Source: Rhodospirillaceae bacterium (GTDB lineage: Bacteria > Pseudomonadota > Alphaproteobacteria > Reyranellales > Reyranellaceae). From it: a stretch of 32,517 bases of DNA. Below the pieces are notes generated by a model. The model saw only the letters and a list, made by a program, of their open reading frames with translations, was not told where the DNA came from and ran no database searches. Shown one piece after another: positions 23,687 through 30,488 of the stretch. A program made the position numbers and the translations under genes. The stretch's first letter is position 1. Every line of letters starts with the position of its first letter. The DNA lies in assembly GCA_009772935.1 (NCBI GenBank), contig WOUR01000053.1, forward strand, positions 1-32,517, in the 5' to 3' direction.

Positions 23687-23709
23687 GGAGCTTGCCGTGG
23701 GCAAGCTCC
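23687..23709. terminator. Strong intergenic hairpin between PEBP and Bug genes
   Basis: GGAGCTTGCC at 23687-23696 pairs perfectly with GGCAAGCTCC at 23700-23709 around GTG, a 10-bp stem with a 3-base loop. It lies between the Bug stop (23752) and the PEBP start (23637) on the minus strand, so it would weaken or stop read-through between them. No T-run follows on either strand. Confidence 0.5.
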
Positions 23710-23720
23710 TGACGCTCATG

Positions 23721-23761
23721 GGCCGAGTGAAGCGCAAGCGCAGCTCGCGCGTCACTCGGCC
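23721..23761 (-). terminator. Second perfect 10-bp hairpin at the Bug gene stop
   Basis: GGCCGAGTGA at 23721-23730 pairs with TCACTCGGCC at 23752-23761 around a 21-base GC-rich loop. The outer arm contains the Bug stop codon (23752-23754). Together with the hairpin at 23687 it makes a double structure immediately after the gene. Confidence 0.45.
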
Positions 23762-24741
23762 TTGATACCAATCTCCTTCATCACCTTCAGCATGATGTCG
23801 GTGTCGCGCTTGAAGACCTTGTTGGTCGCTTCGAAATCGAGAGGGCCGACGATCAGGTACTTCTCCATCAACGACTTCACCTTCTCGTCGGTGCCGGCCT
23901 CGAACAGCGTGTCGGACAGCTTCTTCGAGATGTCCTTCGGCGTCGCGGCCGGAACGGCGAAGACGGCGAAGGCGCGCGTCTCGTAGAAGCCGCCGACCGC
24001 GCCCTGCTCCACCATCGTCGCCACGCCGGGAAAGGCCGGCAGGCGGTCGCCCATCATGGCGATGGCCCGGCCCTTGCCGGAGGCGATCACCGCCGCCGCA
24101 CCGGCGGGGCTGCCCGCGCCGCCGTCGAGCTGCTGGGCCGCCACGTCGGCGAACATCGCCGCCTCGCCGCGATACTGCACGACCTCGACCTTGAAGCCGT
24201 ACTGCTTGGCCATCGTCTCGATCAGCATCTGTGGCGTCGAGCCGGGCCCGTAGGCGCCGAAGTTCAGCTTGTCGACCTTCTTTGCGTATTCGACGAACTG
24301 CTTGAGGTTGGTTGCGCCGGTCTTCTCGGCCGCCACGACCGGACCGCCCAGGCTGGTCGTCATGGCGAGGTAGGTGAAGTCCTTCTCCGGATCGTACGGC
24401 AGGTCCTTCACCGTGACCCGGTTCTGGATCAGCGACGAGGAGATGGTGCAGAGGACGGTGTAGCCGTCGGGCGCCGCGCGCTTGACCTCGGTCACGCCGA
24501 TCGTGCCGCCAGCGCCGCCCTTGTTCTCGACCACCACGGTGGTGCCGAGCTTGCGGCCGAGATAGTCGCCATAGACGCGCGCGATGCCGTCGGTCTGGCC
24601 GCCCGCGGGATAGGGCACGATGATGCGGATCGGCTTGCTGGGGAACGCGCCCTGCGCGCGCGACGAGGTCGACAAGAGCGCTGGCGCCGCGAGAGCGCTC
24701 GCACCCGCAACGATGAGCCCGCGACGAGTCGGTGTGCGCAT
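23752..24741 (-). CDS. Bug-family tripartite tricarboxylate transporter solute-binding protein
   Basis: Periplasmic binding protein of 329 residues. ATG 24741 (MRTPTRRGLIVAGASALAAP) is chosen because AGGGAGG lies at the right distance; the longer open frame adds non-signal sequence. The signal peptide ends SSRAQG, with paired arginines (TRRGLIV) giving a Tat-like look. The mature start FPSKPIRIIVPYPAGGQTD and the motifs GGTIGVTEVKRAAPDGYT, LNFGAYGPGSTPQMLIETM and VAAQQLDGGAG are Bug hallmarks. No TctA/TctB genes are adjacent. It is a different paralogue from the Bug gene at 8530, since the binding-site regions differ. Ligand unknown. Confidence 0.92.
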   Translation of the reverse strand: MRTPTRRGLIVAGASALAAPALLSTSSRAQGAFPSKPIRIIVPYPAGGQTDGIARVYGDYLGRKLGTTVVVENKGGAGGTIGVTEVKRAAPDGYTVLCTISSSLIQNRVTVKDLPYDPEKDFTYLAMTTSLGGPVVAAEKTGATNLKQFVEYAKKVDKLNFGAYGPGSTPQMLIETMAKQYGFKVEVVQYRGEAAMFADVAAQQLDGGAGSPAGAAAVIASGKGRAIAMMGDRLPAFPGVATMVEQGAVGGFYETRAFAVFAVPAATPKDISKKLSDTLFEAGTDEKVKSLMEKYLIVGPLDFEATNKVFKRDTDIMLKVMKEIGIKAE

Positions 24742-24876
24742 ACTGATCCTCCCTGAATTCCGGGACCTTGACGTCCCTTGATCTTGCGGCCGGAACACTA
24801 GTTCAGGACGAGTGAAGGCAGCAAGCAGAGGACGCGCGGTCGCGACTTTGTGCGCTACAGTCGGGGCGGATTCGAC

Positions 24877-24890
24877 GGAGCCTTCCGCTG
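24877..24890 (+). promoter_or_regulatory. Ribosome site and CTG start of plsY
   Basis: GGAG at 24877-24880 is 7 bases before the CTG at 24888. No ATG, GTG or TTG occurs in this frame between the upstream in-frame stop at 24813 and the GTG at 25050, which is inside a conserved motif. This makes CTG the best start. Confidence 0.5.
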
Positions 24891-25538
24891 CACGACGCGA
24901 CATCGCCGTTTTTCATTTCGCTGATCGGGATCGCCGGCCTTGTCGCCGCCTATCTCCTGGGCTCGCTCCCCACCGGCCATCTCGCGGGCCGGCTGCTGCG
25001 CGGCATCGACATTCGCGAGCATGGCTCGGGATCGACCGGCGCGACCAACGTGCTGCGCACCCTGGGCAAGGGGCCGGCGCTGACCGTGCTGCTGATCGAC
25101 GTGCTGAAGGGCGTCGCGGCCATTCTTCTCGCGCGCTGGTTCTTCCCCTGGCTGAAGCTGCCGGCGGATTTGCAGCCGTGGGCCGTCTGCCTGTGCGGGC
25201 TCGCCGTGCTGCTGGGACACAGCCGTTCGATCTGGCTGGGATTCACCGGCGGCAAGTCGGCGGCGACGGGACTGGGCGTGCTGCTCGCGCTGTCGTGGCC
25301 GGTCGGTGCAGGTGCGGCGGCGGTGTTCGCCCTCGTGTTGGCCGTCGCCCGGATCGTGTCCCTCGCTTCGATGCTGGCGGCCTTGACCGCGATCGCCCTC
25401 GTCCACGTCCTGCCGGAGCCGCTGCCCTACCGCCTGCTGGTCGTCGCCGGCGGCCTCTACGTCATCGCGCTCCACCGCGCCAACATCGTACGCCTGCTCG
25501 CCGGCACCGAGCCCAAGGTGGGGCGCCGCGGCACCTGA
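24888..25538 (+). CDS. plsY: Glycerol-3-phosphate acyltransferase PlsY, CTG start
   Basis: Inner-membrane enzyme that transfers an acyl group from acyl-phosphate to glycerol-3-phosphate, the first step of phospholipid synthesis; 216 residues from CTG 24888. An N-terminal helix (FFISLIGIAGLVAAYLLGS) leads into GSLPTGHLAG, then GSGSTGATNVLRTLGKG (motif 1), GHSRSIWLGFTGGKSAATGLG (motif 2) and LHRANIVRLLAGTEPKVG (motif 3), with several further helices. The GSGSTGATN and FTGGKSAAT forms, in place of GSGNxGATN and FKGGKGxAT, are the ones I associate with cyanobacterial-type PlsY. The gene is divergent from the Bug gene. The reading beginning at GTG 25050 would lack motif 1 and is rejected. Confidence 0.88.
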   Translation: MHDATSPFFISLIGIAGLVAAYLLGSLPTGHLAGRLLRGIDIREHGSGSTGATNVLRTLGKGPALTVLLIDVLKGVAAILLARWFFPWLKLPADLQPWAVCLCGLAVLLGHSRSIWLGFTGGKSAATGLGVLLALSWPVGAGAAAVFALVLAVARIVSLASMLAALTAIALVHVLPEPLPYRLLVVAGGLYVIALHRANIVRLLAGTEPKVGRRGT

Positions 25539-25545
25539 CCCATTG

Positions 25546-27504
25546 TCAGACGGACGACTTGACTCTACCCCGCATCACCGCGGCGATGGCCTGGTCGAGA
25601 TGGGCCTGCAGGAAGGGCTTGTTGAGGCGCGGGATGTCGGCGCTCTCGCCGTCGGGCAGCTCGGCATAGCCGGTCGCCAGCAGGACGGGCAGACCGGGAC
25701 GCTCGCGCCGGATCGCGGCGACCAGTTCGGTGCCGGTCATGCCGGGCATCGCCTGGTCGGTGATCACGAGATCGACGCGCCTCATGCGCGCCAGCGCCGC
25801 CAGCGCCTCGCGGCCCGAATAGGCGATGGTGACCTCATGGCCGAGGTCTTCCAGCATGGCGGCCGTGTTCACCAGGATCAACGCATCGTCGTCGACCGCG
25901 AGGATGTGCAACGACACCGCCTCGCGCGCGGGCGCGGGCTCGCCATGGGGCGATGGAACGTCGGCGCCGGCAGCTACGGGAATCCACAGCGACGCGGTCG
26001 TACCGGCTCCGGATACGCTCTCCAGTTCCAGCCCGCCGCCCAGCTGTTCGGCGAGACCGTGCACCATCGAGAGGCCGAGGCCCGTCCCCTTGCCCACGCC
26101 CTTGGTCGTGAAGAAGGGTTCGGTCGCGCGCGCCAGCGTGGCCGCGTCCATGCCATGGCCCTCGTCGCGCACCGAGAGGCGCACGTAGCGGCCGGCCGGC
26201 AGCGGGAAGGACGAGCTCGGGTTGGCCTCGACCTCGCGGGCGGTGATGGCAATGGTCCCGCCGCGCGGCATGGCATCGCGCGCATTGACCACGAGGTTGA
26301 GCAGCGCCATTTCGAGCTGGTTGACGTCGACCCGCACCGGTGGAAGCGAGGCCGGGCAGTCGACGTCGAGGGCGATCGAGGGGCCGAGCGTGTGGTCGAA
26401 CAGGGTCGTCATGCCGGCCACCAGCGCAGCGACCGACGCCAGTTCGGGGTCGAGCTCCTGCCGCCGCGCGAAGGCCAGCATGCGCTGCGTCAGCGTGGCG
26501 CCGCGGCGCGCCGCCTGCATGGCATTGTCGATCAGCAGCAGGTTCCGGTCGCCCGGCGGCAGCCGCTTGCGCACCAGTTCGAGGCTGCCGATCACGGCGG
26601 TCAGCAGGTTGTTGAAGTCGTGCGCGACCCCGCCGGTGAGCTGGCCGATCGCCTCCATCTTCTGCGACTGGAACAGCGCCTCGCGCGCCCGCTCCAGCTC
26701 GAGCTGGGCCTCGCGTCGTTCGGTGATGTCGCGCGTGACCTTGGCGAAGCCGCGCAGTGTGCCGTCGGGTTCGCGCACCGGATCGATGACGATGCTGGCC
26801 CAGAAGCGCGTGCCGTCCTTGCGCACGCGCCACGCCTCGTTCTCGAAGCGGCCTTCGTGCAGCGCGGTGGCGAGCGCGCGCTGCGGTGCGCCGGCGGCGC
26901 GGTCCTCCTCGGTATAGAAGCGCGAGAAATGCCGGCCGACGATCTCCTCGGGCGCATAGCCTTTGATGCGCTGCGCCCCGGCGTTCCACGTGGCCACGTT
27001 GCCCTCGGGATCGAGCATGTAGATGCCGTAGTCGGTGACGCTCTGCACCAGCAGGCGGAACTCCTCCTGGCTGCGGCGCAGCGCCTCCTCCGCCGCGCGG
27101 CGCCGCGTGAGGTCGCGCGTGACCTTGGCGAAGCCCAGCAGCGTGCCGTCGGGCGCGCGGATCGGGTCCATGACCACGTGCGCCCAGTAGCGCGTGCCGT
27201 CCTTGCGCACCCGCCACCCCTCGTTCTCGAACCGGCCCTCGCGCAGCGCGATGTCGAGCGCCCGCGCCGGCAGGCCCGAGCGGCGGTCCTCCTCGGCGTA
27301 GAAGCGCGAGAAATGGCTGCCGACGATCTCGGCTGCGGTGTAGCCCTTGAAGCGCTCCGCGCCGCTGTTCCAGCTCGCGACGTTGCCGGCGGGATCCAGC
27401 ATGTAGACGGCATAGTCCAGGACGCCCTCGATCAGCTGCCGGAACGAACTGTCGTGCGTCCCGTCGGTAGCAGGCGGAAGGGGACCGGGGGTGCAGACCG
27501 TCAT
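25546..27504 (-). CDS. Soluble PAS-PAS hybrid histidine kinase with receiver domain
   Basis: A 652-residue sensor kinase without membrane segments. Two PAS domains come first (about 27-135 and 155-263), nearly copies of one another with a 128-residue offset (both hold GRFENE, WRVRKDGTR, GFAKVTRD). The kinase core has the phospho-accepting H295 in GGVAHDFNNLL, N407 in NLVVNARDAM, the G boxes DEGHGM and GKGTGLGLSMVHGLAEQ, and a receiver domain from about 532 (ILAVDDDALI) with D583 in ITDQAMPGMTG and K629. This is a HWE/HisKA hybrid layout, likely handing phosphate on to an external response regulator not seen here. The ligand sensed by PAS (redox, aromatic or other) is not readable. It converges with plsY. 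Confidence 0.93.
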   Translation of the reverse strand: MTVCTPGPLPPATDGTHDSSFRQLIEGVLDYAVYMLDPAGNVASWNSGAERFKGYTAAEIVGSHFSRFYAEEDRRSGLPARALDIALREGRFENEGWRVRKDGTRYWAHVVMDPIRAPDGTLLGFAKVTRDLTRRRAAEEALRRSQEEFRLLVQSVTDYGIYMLDPEGNVATWNAGAQRIKGYAPEEIVGRHFSRFYTEEDRAAGAPQRALATALHEGRFENEAWRVRKDGTRFWASIVIDPVREPDGTLRGFAKVTRDITERREAQLELERAREALFQSQKMEAIGQLTGGVAHDFNNLLTAVIGSLELVRKRLPPGDRNLLLIDNAMQAARRGATLTQRMLAFARRQELDPELASVAALVAGMTTLFDHTLGPSIALDVDCPASLPPVRVDVNQLEMALLNLVVNARDAMPRGGTIAITAREVEANPSSSFPLPAGRYVRLSVRDEGHGMDAATLARATEPFFTTKGVGKGTGLGLSMVHGLAEQLGGGLELESVSGAGTTASLWIPVAAGADVPSPHGEPAPAREAVSLHILAVDDDALILVNTAAMLEDLGHEVTIAYSGREALAALARMRRVDLVITDQAMPGMTGTELVAAIRRERPGLPVLLATGYAELPDGESADIPRLNKPFLQAHLDQAIAAVMRGRVKSSV

Positions 27505-27869
27505 GTTGCCGCTTCTAGCACGGAGCCCTCACCGGATCGCATATCGATGCGGGCCCGATGGGACAGCCTGCACCTCGTGGCCTGCGCGGGGGTGAACACT
27601 TCGACGAAACCGGCCTCAGCCACCGAGGTTCGTGATCGTGAGCCGCACGTCGTCGTCCCGGACATACCGACACCCCGGCGGCGGGCGCGTGAGCACCGAC
27701 AGCCACACAGGGTGCAGGGCGACGAGTGATGCGGCGATTCGCATGGACTGCCTCGGCTTCTATGGCAAGCGGGGGCAGTGTTCGCCCGTACGCCCCAACG
27801 TCGTCGGTGGCGTCAGGTTCCGTCGCGTCGTGGACGTCGCCCGCGAACGGGCCGCCCTGCGGGCGAGGT
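27505..27869. other. Intergenic stretch without a supported gene
   Basis: Some 365 bases with no protein-like reading I trust. A 42-residue frame at 27616-27744 (-) starting MRIAASLVAL and holding RPPPGCRYVRDDDVRL could be a tiny secreted peptide, but has no clear ribosome site. The rest holds the promoter side of the kinase gene. Confidence 0.4.
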
Positions 27870-28400
27870 CTATCCGAAGCGCAACGACGCGAAGAACTCG
27901 GCGACCATCGGGCTGCCGATTCCTGCCATCGGCCCCTGCGCGATCAGCGAATAGACCGCCGCCGGCGTGAGGTAGAGGCGCGCCCGCACGACGCGATCGC
28001 CCGGCCCTGCCAGCACGAACTCGCGGCCGGTGAGCGGTCCGGTCGTGATCTCGCGCTGCTCCCGCACCGTGCTTCCCGGCCAGCTCTTCGTCATGCCGCC
28101 CTGCGCCTGCTCGAGCGCCGTGGTCAGGGCGGCGCCCGTGGGAACCGCATGCGGGCTGGCGGGGACGAAATCCACCAGCTCCAGCGCCACCTTGTCCGGC
28201 AGCATGTAGACATAGGAATTCATCGCGCCGCCGTGTCCCGGCACGTGCAGGAAGCGATAACCCCGCGGCATCTTCAGATGGTAGCGGCCGTCGGGCCCGG
28301 TGATGTCCTGCCAGGCCAGCTGTTGTGCCCGCGCCGGCACCGACGTCGCGGCGATCGCAAGGGCTGCAGGACCCGTCATCACGAAACGTCGACGATGCAT
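27870..28400 (-). CDS. Unrecognised exported protein
   Basis: A 176-residue protein with a signal peptide beginning MHRRRFVMTGPAALAIAA and cleavage near PARAQQ; the paired arginines before a hydrophobic stretch make Tat or Sec export plausible. The mature part starts LAWQDITGPDGRYHLKMPRGYRFL and holds MNSYVYMLPDKVALELVDFVP and a C-terminal VYSLIAQGPMAGIGSPMVAEFFASLRFG. The GPDGRYHLKMPRGYRF to EFFASLRF layout resembles small single-domain envelope proteins that recur in Alphaproteobacteria, but I cannot name a family. It lies upstream of the sensor kinase on the same strand, separated by the stretch 27505-27869. Confidence 0.65.
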   Translation of the reverse strand: MHRRRFVMTGPAALAIAATSVPARAQQLAWQDITGPDGRYHLKMPRGYRFLHVPGHGGAMNSYVYMLPDKVALELVDFVPASPHAVPTGAALTTALEQAQGGMTKSWPGSTVREQREITTGPLTGREFVLAGPGDRVVRARLYLTPAAVYSLIAQGPMAGIGSPMVAEFFASLRFG

Positions 28401-28423
28401 GGCGTCACCTCCGGTGGAGGCTC

Positions 28424-29239
28424 CTATCCTGCCTCAAGCCGGGCCGGGTGCAACGGGTGATCGGCCCAGGGGGCCGGGACCAGCCGGTACTGCCGCTGGA
28501 AGAACGCCGAGTGCAGGCCGCCCTCGGGCGGGCGGGCGGAGATGTGCTGGGTCACCTGGGCGTTCTCCGAACCGTTGCCGGCGACCATCAGCATCACGTG
28601 GTTCACCGGGATGGTCTTCAGCGTGCCGCGCCTCAGCAGTTCGTCGAAGACCTCTTCCGGCTGGCCCTCGGGAACGGGCGTCCAGTAGCGCAGCGCCTTC
28701 AGCATGCTCTGGGTCGCGGCGTCCTGGGTGCGGTAGTCGCCATCGACATAGTGCGTGCCCAGCGTCTCGATGCGGGCGATGCAGATCGGCTCGCCCGCGG
28801 CCGCCGGATCCTCGAGACTGTGATCGGTATGCAGCCCGTGCGGCTCGGGAAAGACGAACCGGCCATAGGCGTAGTGCTCCTTGCGATAGCGGGCCGAGGG
28901 AACGAGCACGTCGATCATCGCGTCGACCTCCTCGTTGTAGCGCCGCACGTACGCCGCCATCGGATCGCCCGCGCCGGCGTCCACGCGCTCCTCCCAGCGT
29001 TCGTCGACGTTCACCGTCACCACCTCGTCGACCTGCCGGGCGCTTTCGAAGATCTCCTTCGCCGCTTCGTCGCGAAAGCGGGCGATCGCCAGCGGCAGAC
29101 GCGTATGCGCCTCGCGATCGTTGAAGTTCCCGTGCAGGCGCTCGACCACGGACCATTCGCCGTCGGTGAACGGCACCGGCTCCAGCAGCCTGAGCCGGGA
29201 CGGCAGGGCCGCCCAGGCCTCGCGAAGGGACCTCGTCAT
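28424..29239 (-). CDS. Unrecognised protein with an HxD...H pattern
   Basis: A 271-residue cytosolic protein, MTRSLREAWAALPSRL, with no signal or membrane segment. I do not recognise it. Its most conserved-looking segments are RYRKEHYAYGRFVFPEPHGLHTDHSLEDP (117-145) with H137-T-D139, and PVNHVMLMVAGNGSENAQVTQHISARPPEGGLHSAFFQRQY (211-251) with H214, H232 and H243 and arginines at 236 and 249. H-x-D followed about 95 residues later by a histidine with an arginine nearby is the pattern of iron/2-oxoglutarate oxygenases, but the overall sequence does not otherwise resemble that family. Treat the oxygenase idea as a hypothesis. The codon bias fits a real gene. Confidence 0.6.
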   Translation of the reverse strand: MTRSLREAWAALPSRLRLLEPVPFTDGEWSVVERLHGNFNDREAHTRLPLAIARFRDEAAKEIFESARQVDEVVTVNVDERWEERVDAGAGDPMAAYVRRYNEEVDAMIDVLVPSARYRKEHYAYGRFVFPEPHGLHTDHSLEDPAAAGEPICIARIETLGTHYVDGDYRTQDAATQSMLKALRYWTPVPEGQPEEVFDELLRRGTLKTIPVNHVMLMVAGNGSENAQVTQHISARPPEGGLHSAFFQRQYRLVPAPWADHPLHPARLEAG

Positions 29240-29324
29240 CGTTGCAGCCTAGCATCTGCAACCCTGCAGATTGACAAAAAGCGGCAAGGGATCACGCTGC
29301 GAGGCAATACGGGGGGAGGACTCA

Positions 29325-30281
29325 ATGACGACCACCGTCTATTTCGCGACGAACAGGATCGCCAACCATCCGGCGGACCGGCCGGAGAACTACACGTTCT
29401 TCATGACCGCGCCCGACAATCCGCTGCAGGTCACCTACGGCACCGCCTTCGTCGACAGCGCCGGGCTGACGGCCGACACGGTGGGCGCCATCCGCTCGCT
29501 GCACGATCTGCAGAAGGGCGGCTTCAGCCAGACGGCGATCGACGACCTGGCCGAGGGCGGGCGCAACATCCTGGTCTTCATCCACGGCTTCGCCAACAGC
29601 TTCGAGGATGCGCTGACGCGCGCGGCCTTCAACCGCGAATGGCTGGCCCAGTCGGGCGTGGGCGCGGCGGACACCACCGTCGTGACCTTCAGCTGGCCCT
29701 CGCGCGGCCAGCTGCTGACGCCTCTCCTCACCCTGCCCTACCGCTCGGACCAGAAGATGGCCGGCGGCTCGGGCCTGCCGCTGATGCGCTTCTTCGCCAA
29801 CCTGCTGCCCATCCTCCAGACGGCGCGGGCGAACGGACGGCGGACCTTCCTGCTGACCCACAGCATGGGCAACCTCGCGCTGCAGGCGGCGGTGCAGGCC
29901 TGGTTCGACAACGGCAACGGCGATGCCGAGATGTTCGACCATGTCTTCCTGGCCGCCGCCGACATCGTCGACGATGCCTTCGATCCGCCCGTGACCAACA
30001 GCCTGGCGCCGCTCTGCCGGCTCGGGAAGCGCATCACCTTCCTGCACAACCGCAACGACCAGGTGCTCGACAAGTTGAGCGAGACCCTGAACTTCTGCCA
30101 TCGCCTCGGCCAGGACGGGCCGCGCAACGGCAGCGACACGATCCTCTTCCCGCCCGCCATCTACCGCAGCGTCGATTGCAGCGGCTTCACCGACTACGAC
30201 ACCGGCTTCGCCGGCTCGCACCAGTACTACCGCCGCTCCGACGGCGTCCGCGCCGAGATCGCGGCGTTGATGGGGGCCTAG
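29325..30281 (+). CDS. DUF900 alpha/beta hydrolase
   Basis: A 318-residue predicted serine hydrolase. The ATG at 29325 follows GGGGGGAGGA. The N-terminal part carries VYFATNRIANHPADRPENY, the oxyanion region ILVFIHGFANSFEDALTR (82-99), then TFSWPSRGQLL, and the nucleophile elbow TFLLTHSMGNLALQ (S180). The later stretch HVFLAAADIVDDAFDPP and ITFLHNRNDQVLDKLS may carry the acidic residue and histidine (H in GSHQYYRRSD). It fits the esterase/lipase-superfamily DUF900 group, which includes proteins with no known substrate. No signal peptide is present. It is followed by a large palindrome. Confidence 0.85.
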   Translation: MTTTVYFATNRIANHPADRPENYTFFMTAPDNPLQVTYGTAFVDSAGLTADTVGAIRSLHDLQKGGFSQTAIDDLAEGGRNILVFIHGFANSFEDALTRAAFNREWLAQSGVGAADTTVVTFSWPSRGQLLTPLLTLPYRSDQKMAGGSGLPLMRFFANLLPILQTARANGRRTFLLTHSMGNLALQAAVQAWFDNGNGDAEMFDHVFLAAADIVDDAFDPPVTNSLAPLCRLGKRITFLHNRNDQVLDKLSETLNFCHRLGQDGPRNGSDTILFPPAIYRSVDCSGFTDYDTGFAGSHQYYRRSDGVRAEIAALMGA

Positions 30282-30290
30282 ACGCTTTGA

Positions 30291-30400
30291 CCTCATCCTG
30301 AGGAGGCCGCACCGCGGCCGTCTCGAAGGATGGGCAACTGACGGGGTGCGCGTGCCCACCCTTCGAGACGCGACCCTTCGGGCCGCTCCTCAGGGTGAGG
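30291..30400. repeat. Large inverted repeat, dispersed intergenic palindrome
   Basis: CCTCATCCTGAGGAGG at 30291-30306 begins the left arm and CCGCTCCTCAGGGTGAGG at 30383-30400 ends the right arm, with GTCTCGAAGGATGGGC facing GCCCACCCTTCGAGACGC in the middle. The arms pair almost throughout around a 19-base spacer. This sequence is a well-known dispersed palindrome in alphaproteobacterial genomes. It lies between the hydrolase and the PLP enzyme and probably acts at mRNA level. Confidence 0.8.
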
Positions 30401-30488
30401 CCTGTTTTTGTGGCAGGCACACGGTTTCGACACAGCGTGCGGTCATCATGCGGGCGAGGCCACCCGCCCCTGCGACAGGAGACACGCC

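Noticed and set aside
25050..25538. PlsY starting at GTG 25050
   Set aside because: It would begin inside the conserved motif 1 and delete the first helix.
25543..27729. A 728-residue plus-strand frame opposite the histidine kinase
   Set aside because: Arg/Gly/Gln-rich shadow of the kinase gene without family features.
27616..27744. A 42-residue minus-strand frame with a short hydrophobic start
   Set aside because: No ribosome site and no further support; kept only as a note in the intergenic entry.
28325..30301. A 658-residue plus-strand frame
   Set aside because: Shadow of the unknown protein and of the DUF900 hydrolase in the wrong frame.
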